Source of the DNA: Pseudomonas sp. ICMP22404 | GTDB taxonomy: Bacteria > Pseudomonadota > Gammaproteobacteria > Pseudomonadales > Pseudomonadaceae | Assembly: GCF_006227205.1 (NCBI RefSeq) | Contig: NZ_VCNG01000008.1 | Coordinates: forward strand, 1 to 64,000 | DNA length: 64,000 nucleotides | Reading direction: 5' to 3' | Shown here: in pieces, positions 51,921 through 62,322 of the stretch | Numbering within the stretch: position 1 is the stretch's first letter | Layout of the letters: every line of letters begins with the position of its first letter | Notes under the pieces: generated by a model | Seen by the model: only the letters and a program-made list of their open reading frames with translations | What the model was told of the DNA's origin: nothing | Database searches by the model: none | Program-made: the position numbers and the translations under genes

Positions 51921-52667
51921 ATGTGCCTGATCGTATTTGCCTGGCGACCTGGTCACGCCCAACCGCTGATCGTGGCGGCCAATCGTGACGAGTTCTACGC
52001 ACGCCCGACCCTGCCCCTGGCCCAGTGGCCCGATGCTTCCCATGTCTACGCCGGTCGCGACCTGGAAGCCGGCGGCACCTGGCTCGGTATCGGCGCCGAC
52101 GGTCGCTTTGCGGCCCTGACGAATATCCGTGACCCAGGCCAATTGCCGGCGTTCAAGTCTCGGGGCGAACTGGTGGCCCGGTTTCTGACCGGAACTCTGC
52201 CGATCACCGACTACTTGAGTGAAATCGTGCCTCGTGCCGGCGAGTATGGCGGGTTCAACCTGTTGCTCGGTGACGGCAGCGAACTGTGGCACTACAACGC
52301 CCGCGATGTCCGGCCGCAGCGACTGGCCGAAGGTGTCTACGGGTTGTCGAACGCCGGCTTGAACACGCCTTGGCCCAAGCTGCTCAAGGCCCGGACGGCA
52401 CTGGTCGAGGTGCTTGCCGATCCGCAGCCCCAGGATTTGCTGGCGCTACTGAACGACCCGCAACCGGCACCCGTGGCGGAACTGCCGGATACCGGCGTGG
52501 GGTTGGCGACCGAGATGCTGCTGTCGAGTGTGTTCATCGCCAGCCCGGCGTATGGGACGCGGGCCAGTACGGCGTTGATTGTCCAGGCCGATGGGACGCA
52601 ACACATGGTCGAGCGCAGCTTCGGGCCCCATGGGGGGCACTTGGGGGAGGTCGAGGTCAGGGTTTAG
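51921..52667 (+). CDS. NRDE-family (TANGO2-like) protein
   Basis: This 248-residue protein has Cys2 as potential N-terminal nucleophile (MCLIVFAW) and the family motif AANRDEFYARPT (~24-35), then GGTWLGIGADGRFAALTNIR. NRDE proteins have an Ntn-hydrolase-like fold; the eukaryotic homologue TANGO2 is linked to heme and lipid handling. Bacterial function is uncertain. It stands alone between REPINs. Confidence 0.92.
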   Translation: MCLIVFAWRPGHAQPLIVAANRDEFYARPTLPLAQWPDASHVYAGRDLEAGGTWLGIGADGRFAALTNIRDPGQLPAFKSRGELVARFLTGTLPITDYLSEIVPRAGEYGGFNLLLGDGSELWHYNARDVRPQRLAEGVYGLSNAGLNTPWPKLLKARTALVEVLADPQPQDLLALLNDPQPAPVAELPDTGVGLATEMLLSSVFIASPAYGTRASTALIVQADGTQHMVERSFGPHGGHLGEVEVRV

Positions 52668-52690
52668 TGTTGTGGTGACTGCGCTGGCCT

Positions 52691-52786
52691 CATCGCGAGC
52701 AGGCTCGCTCCCACACTGAGTCTCCAGCGAACACCGAGTTTGTGTCCGACCGAGAACCACTGTGGGAGCGAGCCTGCTCGCGATGG
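52691..52786. repeat. REPIN between NRDE gene and ptsP
   Basis: Facing REP units catcgcgagcaggctcgctc and its inverse are about 45 bases apart. The NRDE gene and ptsP converge here. Confidence 0.92.
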
Positions 52787-52797
52787 GGGGCCAACGG

Positions 52798-55077
52798 TTA
52801 GAGTGTCTTGTTCGAAGCCGGATTGATCATCCGCGCCAGCCCAAGGTTCTTCAGCGCCAGTTGCAACGAGCTATGGATGACCTGCGGATTATCGATGGTC
52901 ATCACCTCCGCCAGCAGTTCCTGGGCCTTGCTGAGGTTGATCTGGCGCAGCATCCATTTCACTTTCGGCAGGTTGGTGGCGTTCATCGACAAGCTGTCGA
53001 AGCCCATCGCCATCAACAGGACCGCCGCTGCCGGATCGCCGGCCATTTCACCGCAGATACTCACCGGCTTGCCTTCGGCATGGGCGTCGCGCACCACGGT
53101 CTGCAAGGCTTGCAGCACGGCAGGGTGCAGGTAGTCGTACAGGTCGGCCACCCGTGGGTTGTTGCGGTCCACGGCCAGCAGGTACTGCGTCAGGTCGTTG
53201 GAGCCGACCGAGAGGAAGTCCACCTGCCGCGCCAGTTCCTTGGTCTGGTACACCGCTGCCGGGATCTCGATCATGACGCCAACCGGCGGCATCGGCACGT
53301 CGGTGCCTTCGTCGCGCACTTCGCCCCAGGCCCGGTGGATCAGGTGCAGGGCTTCTTCCAGCTCATGGGTGCCGGAGATCATCGGCAACAGGATGCGCAG
53401 GTTGTTCAGCCCTTCGCTGGCCTTGAGCATGGCTCGGGCCTGGACCAGGAAGATTTCCGGATGGTCGAGCGTCACGCGAATCCCGCGCCAGCCGAGGAAG
53501 GGGTTTTCTTCCTTGATCGGGAAATAGGACAAGGCCTTGTCGCCGCCGATGTCCAGGCTGCGCATGGTCACCGGTTGCGGATGGAACGCGGCCAGTTGCT
53601 CGCGGTAGATCGCCAGTTGTTCCTTTTCGCTGGGGAAGCGCTGGTTGATCATGAACGGCACTTCGGTGCGGTACAGGCCCACACCCTCGGCGCCGCGCTT
53701 CTGCGCCCGGGCCACGTCGGCCAGCAGGCCGGTGTTGACCCACAGCGGCATGCGATGGCCGTCGGGCGTCACGCAGGGCAGATCCCTCAGCGCATCCAGG
53801 CCCAGGGACAGTTGTTTCTCTTCCTCCACCACATCGGCGAACTGCTTGCGCAACACGTCGCTGGGGTTGGTATAGACCTCGCCATGGTAGCCGTCGACGA
53901 TCATCTGGATGCCGTCGACCTTGGAGTACGGCAGGTCCACCAGGCCCATCACCGTGGGAATGCCCATGGCCCGGGCGAGGATCGCGACGTGGGAGTTGCC
54001 CGAACCCAGTACCGAGACCAGCCCCGCCAGCTTGCCCTCGGGCACCTCGCCGAGCATGGCCGGGGTCAGCTCCTCGCTGACCAGGATGGTGTTGTCGGGG
54101 TAGACCAGGGTCTGCTGGCGCTCCTGCTGCAAGTAGGCCAGCAGGCGACGGCCAAGGTCCTTGACGTCCGAGGCACGCTCGCGCAGGTAAGCGTCATCCA
54201 TCAGTTCGAAACGGTTGACGTGGTCGGTCACCACCTGGCGCAACGCGCCCTGGGCCCATTGGCCAGTTTTGATGACCGTGGTCACTTCGCTGCCCAGGGA
54301 GGCGTCGTCGAGCATCATCAGGTAGACGTCGAACAGCGCGCGTTCTTCGGGGCGCAGCTGCGTCGCCAGTTTGGCCGACAGGGCCCGCATGTCGGCGCGC
54401 ACCCCTTCGATGGCGGTCTTGAACAGCTTCAGCTCGGCATCGATGTCGCTGATGGCCTTGTCCGGCACCACATCCAGGTCGGCGGGCGGCAACATGACCA
54501 CCGCCGTGCCCACGGCCGCGCCCGGAGAACCCGGCACGCCGACGAACTTGGCTTCCTGGATGCCCTTGCCCTGGCGGCCCAGGCCGCTGATCGAGCCGGT
54601 GGCCTCGGCGTGGGCGATCACCCCGGCCAGTTGCGCGCTCATGGTCACGAGGAAGGCTTCTTCACCCTCGTCGAACTGGCGACGCTCCTTTTGCTGTATG
54701 ACCAACACGCCGACGACGCGGCGGTGGTGGATGATCGGTGCGCCGAGGAACGAGGCATAGCGCTCCTCGCCGGTTTCGGCGAAGTAGCGGTAGCGCGGGT
54801 GGTCCGCGGCGTTTTCGAGGTTCAGGGGCTCTTCGCGCGTGCCGACCAGGCCGACCAGACCTTCATTGGGTGCCATGCTGACCTTGCCGATCGAGCGCTT
54901 GTTCAAGCCCTCGGTGGCCATCAGCACGAAACGGTTGGTCTCGGGGTCCAGCAGGTAGACCGAGCAGACCTGGCTGCCCATGGCCTCTTTGACGCGCAAC
55001 ACAATAATCCCCAACGCCGCCTTGAGATCCTTGGCGGCGTTAACTTCCTGGACGATCTTGCGCAGCGTATTGAGCAT
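52798..55077 (-). CDS. ptsP: PEP-protein phosphotransferase PtsP (nitrogen-related EI)
   Basis: This 759-residue enzyme I of the PTS-Ntr starts the phosphate chain to NPr and PtsN. Residues ~15-165 form a GAF domain (GSQVCSVYLLDPETNRFVLMAT); the EI N-domain with phospho-His is in GSGNSHVAILARAMGIP (His ~357). The C-terminal PEP-binding barrel has GWRGIRVTLDHPEIF and SICGEMAGDP. It lies 22 bases after rppH, typical of proteobacteria. Confidence 0.96.
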   Translation of the reverse strand: MLNTLRKIVQEVNAAKDLKAALGIIVLRVKEAMGSQVCSVYLLDPETNRFVLMATEGLNKRSIGKVSMAPNEGLVGLVGTREEPLNLENAADHPRYRYFAETGEERYASFLGAPIIHHRRVVGVLVIQQKERRQFDEGEEAFLVTMSAQLAGVIAHAEATGSISGLGRQGKGIQEAKFVGVPGSPGAAVGTAVVMLPPADLDVVPDKAISDIDAELKLFKTAIEGVRADMRALSAKLATQLRPEERALFDVYLMMLDDASLGSEVTTVIKTGQWAQGALRQVVTDHVNRFELMDDAYLRERASDVKDLGRRLLAYLQQERQQTLVYPDNTILVSEELTPAMLGEVPEGKLAGLVSVLGSGNSHVAILARAMGIPTVMGLVDLPYSKVDGIQMIVDGYHGEVYTNPSDVLRKQFADVVEEEKQLSLGLDALRDLPCVTPDGHRMPLWVNTGLLADVARAQKRGAEGVGLYRTEVPFMINQRFPSEKEQLAIYREQLAAFHPQPVTMRSLDIGGDKALSYFPIKEENPFLGWRGIRVTLDHPEIFLVQARAMLKASEGLNNLRILLPMISGTHELEEALHLIHRAWGEVRDEGTDVPMPPVGVMIEIPAAVYQTKELARQVDFLSVGSNDLTQYLLAVDRNNPRVADLYDYLHPAVLQALQTVVRDAHAEGKPVSICGEMAGDPAAAVLLMAMGFDSLSMNATNLPKVKWMLRQINLSKAQELLAEVMTIDNPQVIHSSLQLALKNLGLARMINPASNKTL

Positions 55078-55099
55078 GGCTCGGGGTCGAACTCCGTCG

Positions 55100-55579
55100 T
55101 CAGTCGCGCGTCAGCAGGCGCGGGGCAAGCTCTTTGAGAGCGCGTCGATACACCTCGCGCTTGAATGTCACCACCTGGCCCAGCGGATACCAATAGCTGA
55201 CCCAGCGCCAGCCATCGAACTCCGGTTTACCGGTCAAATCCATCCGCACCCGCTGCTCGTTGGAGATCAGGCGCAGGAGAAACCATTTCTGCTTCTGGCC
55301 GATGCACAGCGGCTGGCTGTGCGTCCTGACCAGGCGTTGCGGCAAACGATAGCGCAACCAGCCTCGGGTGCAGGCGAGTATTTCAACATCTTCGCGCTCC
55401 AGCCCCACTTCTTCGTTCAACTCGCGGTACAAAGCCTCTTCCGGCGTCTCCTGGGGGTTGATCCCGCCTTGAGGAAACTGCCAGGCGTCTTGATTGATAC
55501 GGCGAGCCCATAGCACCTGACCGGCATCATTCGTAAGAATGATCCCCACATTGGGTCGGAAACCATCGGGATCGATCAC
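55100..55579 (-). CDS. rppH: RNA pyrophosphohydrolase
   Basis: This 159-residue Nudix hydrolase removes pyrophosphate from mRNA 5' ends and triggers decay. The start is a GTG at 55579 giving (M)[14 protein letters not shown]. The Nudix box lies at ~38-60 ([12 protein letters not shown]...REL.EE). It is upstream of ptsP and divergent from the HAD gene. Confidence 0.95.
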   Translation of the reverse strand: MIDPDGFRPNVGIILTNDAGQVLWARRINQDAWQFPQGGINPQETPEEALYRELNEEVGLEREDVEILACTRGWLRYRLPQRLVRTHSQPLCIGQKQKWFLLRLISNEQRVRMDLTGKPEFDGWRWVSYWYPLGQVVTFKREVYRRALKELAPRLLTRD

Positions 55580-55722
55580 GGCAACAACCTCGCAAGCGCA
55601 TGTCGCCGCATTGTTCCACAAAGGTTGTGAAAGCAGCAACGAGCCCGCCCAGGTTATGTGCACTCTTGTGAAAAGTCCGTATTCTGAGCACCTTTCTTCA
55701 GAAATTTCAGCGAGTAACTGCA

Positions 55723-56379
55723 ATGCGGCTGGCCTTATTCGACCTGGACAACACACTGTTGGGTGGCGACAGCGATCACGCCTGGGGCGATTACCTGTGT
55801 GAGCGTGGCTTCCTGGACGCCGTCACGTACAAGGCGCGCAACGACGAGTTCTACCAGGATTACCTGGCCGGCAAGCTCGACAATGCCGAATACCTGAACT
55901 TTTGCCTGGAAATCCTCGGTCGTACCGAAATGGAAGTGCTGGCCCAATGGCATCTGGACTACATGCGCGATTGCATCGAGCCCATTGTGTTGCCCCAGGC
56001 CATCGAACTGTTGAAAAAGCACCGTGACGCCGGCGACAAACTGGTGATCATTACCGCCACCAACCGCTTCGTCACCGCCCCGATTGCCGAGCGCCTGGGG
56101 GTCGAAACCCTGATCGCCACCGAGTGCGAGGTGATCGATGGGCGCTACAGTGGGCGCAGCACCGACATTCCCTGCTTCCGCGAAGGCAAGGTGGCTCGCC
56201 TGAATCGCTGGCTGGAAGAAACCGGGTATTCCCTCGACGGCAGCTATTTCTACAGCGATTCGATGAACGACTTGCCGTTGCTGGAGGTGGTTTCGCGCCC
56301 GGTCGCCGTGGATCCGGACCCGAACCTGCGGGCTGAAGCCGAGAAACGCGGTTGGCCGGTGATCAGCCTGCGCGACTGA
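55723..56379 (+). CDS. HAD-IB family phosphatase (PA0335-like, possible histidinol-phosphatase)
   Basis: This 218-residue protein has HAD motif [14 protein letters not shown] (D7, D9), motif II VIITATN, a Lys in motif III ([11 protein letters not shown]) and motif [13 protein letters not shown]. The homologue in the same place in P. aeruginosa (PA0335) has been reported to act as histidinol-phosphate phosphatase, so a role in histidine synthesis is plausible. Generic SerB-like activity is the alternative. It is divergent from rppH. Confidence 0.9.
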   Translation: MRLALFDLDNTLLGGDSDHAWGDYLCERGFLDAVTYKARNDEFYQDYLAGKLDNAEYLNFCLEILGRTEMEVLAQWHLDYMRDCIEPIVLPQAIELLKKHRDAGDKLVIITATNRFVTAPIAERLGVETLIATECEVIDGRYSGRSTDIPCFREGKVARLNRWLEETGYSLDGSYFYSDSMNDLPLLEVVSRPVAVDPDPNLRAEAEKRGWPVISLRD

Positions 56380-56385
56380 CATCGC

Positions 56386-56452
56386 CATCGCGAGCAGGCT
56401 CGCTCCCACATTGGAATGCGTTTCCCCTGTGGGAGCGAGCCTGCTCGCGATG
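56386..56452. repeat. REPIN, short-spacer form
   Basis: Two facing REP units have a ~17-base spacer (ttggaatgcgtttcccc), between the HAD gene and the convergent DUF2269 gene. Confidence 0.92.
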
Positions 56453-56473
56453 AAGCCGACTCGGTTCCGAGCC

Positions 56474-56902
56474 CTAAACCGGCTTGGCCCCCATCAACCC
56501 GGCAATGGCAATCAGGCAGACAAAACTGAACAGCGCCAAGGCCAAGGTAAAGGTGCCGTTGCCCGCCGTCGGCAGCTTGCGCCGCTTGTTCAGTCGCACC
56601 AACAGCCAGAACCCGGTCAGCGCCGCCAGGGTGTAGAGGATGCTGGAAGCCAGCAGCCAGGTCTGTCCCAATGGCCAGCCGACCTGGTGAACCATCCACC
56701 AGCCCGTGAAAGGCAGGCTCGCCAGGGAAAGCCCCATCACCAGCCAGACGAACACCCGCGGGCGTTGCAATACGCGGGCAGATGCCGTGGCGTCACCGTT
56801 GCGGCGTGTTCGCCAAACCCAGATGGCCAGCCCCACGGCGCCCACCAGCAGCAGGGCCGTGGCCAGGACGTGAGCGATCTTCAGCGCAGTCAACGTTTCC
56901 AT
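56474..56902 (-). CDS. DUF2269 family integral membrane protein
   Basis: This 142-residue protein has four predicted helices (ALKIAHVLATALLLVGAVGLAIW; VFVWLVMGLSLASLPFTGWW; SSILYTLAALTGFWLLV; FTLALALFSFVCLIAIAGL) and a short basic loop RRNGDATAS. It matches the DUF2269 family by layout. The start is ATG 56902. Function is unknown. It lies 45 bases downstream of ilvA on the same strand. Confidence 0.85.
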   Translation of the reverse strand: METLTALKIAHVLATALLLVGAVGLAIWVWRTRRNGDATASARVLQRPRVFVWLVMGLSLASLPFTGWWMVHQVGWPLGQTWLLASSILYTLAALTGFWLLVRLNKRRKLPTAGNGTFTLALALFSFVCLIAIAGLMGAKPV

Positions 56903-56947
56903 TGTTCGATTTCCTTGAGCCGTGCCCAACAGCCTAGCTTGGCTTTG

Positions 56948-58462
<1,515 letters not shown>

Positions 58463-58599
58463 CGGAAAGCATCACTGGGCGGGTTGGGCAGGGTCAAGGA
58501 GTCTAACCCGGCTTTTGGCCGGGCGACCACACGAATCCCGAGGTTTTGTTGGGTTATACTCGCGTCCCTCTTTACTCCCTGCCCGTTTTCGGAGCCCGC

Positions 58600-59274
58600 A
58601 TGACCCAGGATCAACTCAAACAGGCCGTGGCCCAGGCCGCCGTCGACCTCATCCTCCCGAAACTGGATGACAAGAGCATCGTCGGGGTCGGCACCGGCTC
58701 CACGGCCAACTGCTTCATCGACGCGCTGGCGCAGCACAAGGGCGCCTTCGACGGGGCGGTTGCCAGCTCCGAAGCCACTGCTGCGCGGCTCAAGGGCCAT
58801 GGGATCCCGGTGTATGAGCTCAACACCGTGAGCGACCTGGAGTTCTACATCGACGGCGCCGACGAAAGCGACGCGCACCTGAACCTGATCAAGGGCGGCG
58901 GCGCGGCCCTGACCCGCGAGAAGATCGTCGCGGCGGTGGCCAAGACCTTCATCTGCATCGCCGACGCCAGCAAACTGGTGCCGGTGCTTGGTGCGTTCCC
59001 GCTCCCGGTCGAGGTTATTCCGATGGCTCGCAGCCACGTGGCCCGCCAGTTGGTGAAGCTGGGCGGCGATCCGGTGTATCGCGAGGGTGTGCTGACCGAT
59101 AACGGCAACATCATCCTGGATGTGCATAACCTGCAGATCACCAATCCGGCGGAGCTGGAAAGCCAGATCAACGCCATCGTTGGCGTGGTCACCAATGGTT
59201 TGTTCGCTGCCCGTCCGGCGGATGTGCTGCTGCTGGGCACGGCGGAAGGGGTGAAGACCCTGCGGGCCGAGTAA
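58600..59274 (+). CDS. rpiA: Ribose-5-phosphate isomerase A
   Basis: This 224-residue protein interconverts ribose-5-P and ribulose-5-P. Motifs: [14 protein letters not shown] (~29-42), [27 protein letters not shown] (~83-110), and the C-terminal [13 protein letters not shown]. The ATG at 58600 follows ggag; the upstream in-frame start at 58546 overlaps the promoter area. Confidence 0.96.
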   Translation: MTQDQLKQAVAQAAVDLILPKLDDKSIVGVGTGSTANCFIDALAQHKGAFDGAVASSEATAARLKGHGIPVYELNTVSDLEFYIDGADESDAHLNLIKGGGAALTREKIVAAVAKTFICIADASKLVPVLGAFPLPVEVIPMARSHVARQLVKLGGDPVYREGVLTDNGNIILDVHNLQITNPAELESQINAIVGVVTNGLFAARPADVLLLGTAEGVKTLRAE

Positions 59275-59280
59275 ACAGGG

Positions 59281-59311
59281 AAAAAGCCCGGTCTTCTGAT
59301 CGAAGCCGGGC
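59281..59311 (-). terminator. Intrinsic terminator (minus-strand T-run)
   Basis: The stem GCCCGG / CCGGGC (59286-59311) has inner pairs CTTC/GAAG and five A on its left, which is a T-run for leftward transcripts from the SdiA-regulated gene. Rightward it can still serve rpiA as a hairpin without U-tract. Confidence 0.7.
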
Positions 59312-59404
59312 CCCTGTGGGAGCGAGCCTGCTCGCGATAGCGGTTTCACATTCAACGCTGATGTGACGGGTGAATCGCTATCGCGAGCAGGCTCGCTCCC
59401 ACAT
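59312..59404. repeat. REPIN after rpiA
   Basis: Facing units cccctgtgggagcgagcctg and inverse, spacer ggtttcacattcaacgctgatg, close to that at 36455-36546. Confidence 0.92.
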
Positions 59405-59424
59405 GGATTCATGGCAGGCCTGGT

Positions 59425-60336
59425 TCAAGGCTGCGCTTTCTTGAACACGTAGAACAGGTTCGGCTCGCTCACCAGGTACAGAGTGCCGTCATCGTCCATG
59501 GCGATGCCTTCGGCCTGGGGGACATTTTTTTGCAATCCCTGACGGCCTTTGCTCAAGGACAGTGTGCTCAGGGGCTTCCCGTCGATACCCAGCTCGATGA
59601 TCAGTCGCGACTCATCGGACAGCGCCAGTAAATGGCCGCTGCGCTCATCGTATTGCAGGCTCGACAGGTCCCGCACGAACAGTCCGGCATCGCGCTTGGG
59701 GTTGTTGATGACGTGGACTGTGTAAGACTTTTCCGAATTGTGATGGGGAAAGCCCTGCACTTCATAAATCAGCATCGGATCGCGTTCCTTTGCTACGAAC
59801 AGCCGCTTGCCTACTGAGTCGTAGGCCAGCCCTTCGAACCCTTTGTTCTTGCTCATGTGCACGCCGAGGGTCATTTGTTCGGCGTCGGCCGCGTCGAGGA
59901 ACCGGGTGTCTTCGTCCAGGTGAATCTTGATCAGCCGCTGCTGGCGCTCGTCGCTGATGACGTAGATGTCCTCGCTGATGAACTCCACCGCTTCCGGATC
60001 ACCGAAACCGATCAAGGCCACGCGGCGCAGGATCTTGCCGTCCAGTGACACTTCGATCAGTTCGGCATTCTTGTTGGTGACGGTGAACAGGCTCTTGCGT
60101 ACTGGATCGAACGTCAGCGCCGACACGTCGTCGAGACCTTCGATTACCAGGGCCTCCATCGTGACCCGGTACTGGTCCAGGGCGATGGCCTGCTCGTTGG
60201 TGGGTTGCCAGAGGGTATTGAGGTTGAACCAGGCCCGTTCGAACAGGCGCAGGTACTGACCCGCCGCGATCAGCACGATCAGAGCGATTGCCAGTAGCAT
60301 CAGGATCAAGGGTTTGGGGCGGGCAAGTCGACGCAT
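59425..60336 (-). CDS. SdiA-regulated domain protein (YjiK-like), copy 1
   Basis: This 303-residue protein (from ATG 60336) has one N-terminal membrane helix (~8-27, LILMLLAIALIVLIAAG) and then a beta-propeller-like periplasmic domain. Repeated motifs include GLDDVSALTFDPVRKSLFTVTN, FEGLAYDSVGKRLFVAKERDP and PQAEGIAMDDDGTLYLVSEPNLFYVF. An in-frame GTG at 60375 is possible. It is a tandem paralogue of the gene upstream. Function is unknown; E. coli YjiK was named from SdiA regulation. Confidence 0.88.
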   Translation of the reverse strand: MRRLARPKPLILMLLAIALIVLIAAGQYLRLFERAWFNLNTLWQPTNEQAIALDQYRVTMEALVIEGLDDVSALTFDPVRKSLFTVTNKNAELIEVSLDGKILRRVALIGFGDPEAVEFISEDIYVISDERQQRLIKIHLDEDTRFLDAADAEQMTLGVHMSKNKGFEGLAYDSVGKRLFVAKERDPMLIYEVQGFPHHNSEKSYTVHVINNPKRDAGLFVRDLSSLQYDERSGHLLALSDESRLIIELGIDGKPLSTLSLSKGRQGLQKNVPQAEGIAMDDDGTLYLVSEPNLFYVFKKAQP

Positions 60337-60452
60337 GGGTGGGCTCGGGTAAGAACAGGTGGTTGGAAATACCACGACTGCCTGAACTGAAGCTTAATGG
60401 CCGTGTGCCACACCCTACAGCGAAGGAGGAACTGCCTTACAGAGTTGCTCTG

Positions 60453-61385
60453 TCAGCGTTGTTTCTCGAAACGATAGAACAGGTTCGGCTCGCTGACCAT
60501 GTACACGTTGCCAGCTTCATCCATGGTGACGCCTTCGGCGCGCGGGATGGTGTTCTTCAGCCCGTTGAAGTCGCCCAGTAAGGTCATGAAACTGACTTGC
60601 TGGCCTTTTTCATCAAGCTCCAGCAAAAGATGAGAATCGGCCGAAAGTACCAGCATGTGACCGGTTCGGGGGTCGATCGCCAGGGCCGAGAGGTTGCGCA
60701 GGTCCAGTTCATCGCTGGTATGGATCTGTTTGTCACCCTTGAGCACCGGGGTGCCGTCGCTTTTCCAGGTGAACAATGCTGGCGGCCGTTCCTCGCCCAG
60801 TACCAGTTGCTGGTTGCGTGGGTCCCAGACAACCGCTTCGAACCCCTTGTTCTGGTTCTTTGAAGGGCCAAGGTCGTAGTGAGGGAAATCGCTCTCTTTC
60901 AATTCTCGGGTATCGGCATCGACGTGGACAATCGACAGTGTGTGGCTTCGCTCATCGGTGATGGCCAGGAGACCGTTCTCCATGAAGGAGACGCCTTCAG
61001 GGTTACTCCAGCCCACCAAAGGTATCTTGCGAAGCACATCACCCTGTAACGTCAGCTCCACCAGGAGCGGATTCTTTCCCATGACGGCAAACAAGGTCTT
61101 GGTCTGTGGGTTGTAGGTCACATCGGACGCTTCATCCTTCTCCATGCCAGGGAGCGGCTTGGCGTCGATCACAGCGGTGTAATCGGGTAGCCAGACGCTT
61201 TCCTGACGTTGAGCCGGGCTTTGAAAATGCTCCTTGACCCAAAGCAGACCCCGGTCGTCCCAATGCATCGCAAACGCCAATCCATAAGCGGCAGCCAGCG
61301 CCAACAGCGACCAGACATACCAGGGCAGGGCAAAGCGGGAGCGGCGGACGGAGGCGGCGTGGGGCAATGCTGGGGTCTTGGCCAT
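60453..61385 (-). CDS. SdiA-regulated domain protein (YjiK-like), copy 2
   Basis: This 310-residue protein has the same layout as its neighbour: basic start, helix at ~18-38 (WYVWSLLALAAAYGLAFAM) and a propeller domain with KDEASDVTYNPQTKTLFAVMG, FEAVVWDPRNQQLVLGEERPP and PRAEGVTMDEAGNVYMVSEPNLFYRF. Although homologous, the two have diverged strongly outside these motifs, so the duplication is old. They are probably co-transcribed, with 116 bases between this stop and the next start. Confidence 0.88.
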   Translation of the reverse strand: MAKTPALPHAASVRRSRFALPWYVWSLLALAAAYGLAFAMHWDDRGLLWVKEHFQSPAQRQESVWLPDYTAVIDAKPLPGMEKDEASDVTYNPQTKTLFAVMGKNPLLVELTLQGDVLRKIPLVGWSNPEGVSFMENGLLAITDERSHTLSIVHVDADTRELKESDFPHYDLGPSKNQNKGFEAVVWDPRNQQLVLGEERPPALFTWKSDGTPVLKGDKQIHTSDELDLRNLSALAIDPRTGHMLVLSADSHLLLELDEKGQQVSFMTLLGDFNGLKNTIPRAEGVTMDEAGNVYMVSEPNLFYRFEKQR

Positions 61386-61507
61386 CGATGATTGCGTTCC
61401 AGGAATTCGGGCAGGGGAATGGCTGGTTCAGATGCCACATTCGCCGGGATTATCCGGATGGCATGTGAAAAAAACGGTAAATCGTGGGGTGGATGCCTTC
61501 AAACCCT

Positions 61508-61597
61508 TGTGGGAGCGAGCCTGCTCGCGATCGCGGTGTGTCAGGCAACATCAATGTTGCAGGCAGACCGCGATCGCGAGCAGGCTCGCTCCCACAG
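61508..61597. repeat. REPIN upstream of the SdiA-regulated genes
   Basis: Units cttgtgggagcgagcctgct and inverse enclose caggcaacatcaatgttgc, itself a small palindrome. It fills most of the space between the FAH-family gene and 61385. Confidence 0.9.
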
Positions 61598-61616
61598 AAA
61601 GGAGATGACGCAGCTG

Positions 61617-62282
61617 TCAGCAAACGGTGCTTTCGAAACGGCTCGCGCCCGGCAGCTCCAGCACCAGCTCATCCCCCACATTCAGCGGCCCGACGCCCGC
61701 CGGGGTGCCGGTGAGGATCACGTCGCCGGCCTGTAGCGAGAAGCAGCCGGCCATGTATTGGATCATCGGCACAATGGGGTTGAGCATCAGGCTGCTGTTG
61801 CCGTCCTGGCGCACTTCACCGTTGATGGTCAGGCGAACGGGGATATCGGCCAGATCGGTAAAGGTGGCGTTCGATACGAAGGGCGCAATCACGGCCGCGC
61901 CGTCGAATGACTTGGCAATTTCCCATGGCAGGCCCTTGGCCTTGAGCTCGGCCTGCTTGTCCCGAAGGGTCAGGTCCAGGGCCGGGGCGAAGCCGGAAAT
62001 GGCATCGAGCACTTCTTCGACGCTTGGCCGGGTCGACAGCGGCTTGCCGATCAGTACGGCGATTTCCGCTTCGTAATGCACCGAGCCCCGCTCCACGGGA
62101 ATACTGAAACTGCCTTCCAGCGGTACCACGCAACTGCCGGGCTTGATGAACAGCAAGGGTTCGGTGGGCACCGGGTTATCCAGTTCCTTTGCATGTTCGG
62201 CGTAGTTACGCCCAATGCACACCACTTTTCCGACCGGGAAGTGGATGCGGGTACCGTCGACATACTGGTGCTGATAGCTCAT
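61617..62282 (-). CDS. Fumarylacetoacetate-hydrolase family protein
   Basis: This 221-residue protein has the FAH fold motifs KVVCIGRNYAEHAKELDNP (~17-35) and VHYEAEIAVLIGKPL with the metal-binding acids E-x-E (~68-72). GDVILTGTPAGVGPL follows near the end. Short single-domain members act as acylpyruvases, oxaloacetate decarboxylases or 2-hydroxyhepta-diene-dioate isomerases. Start ATG 62282. It lies 40 bases after the D-2-hydroxyglutarate dehydrogenase gene on the same strand; oxaloacetate or other oxo-acid clean-up would fit. Confidence 0.9.
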   Translation of the reverse strand: MSYQHQYVDGTRIHFPVGKVVCIGRNYAEHAKELDNPVPTEPLLFIKPGSCVVPLEGSFSIPVERGSVHYEAEIAVLIGKPLSTRPSVEEVLDAISGFAPALDLTLRDKQAELKAKGLPWEIAKSFDGAAVIAPFVSNATFTDLADIPVRLTINGEVRQDGNSSLMLNPIVPMIQYMAGCFSLQAGDVILTGTPAGVGPLNVGDELVLELPGASRFESTVC

Positions 62283-62322
62283 TACCGACTCCTGTTTTCT
62301 GAAACTCATCGGGTGTTTTGCA

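Noticed and set aside
52762..55137. 791-codon plus-strand frame across ptsP
   Set aside because: Shadow of the real ptsP gene; begins inside a REPIN.
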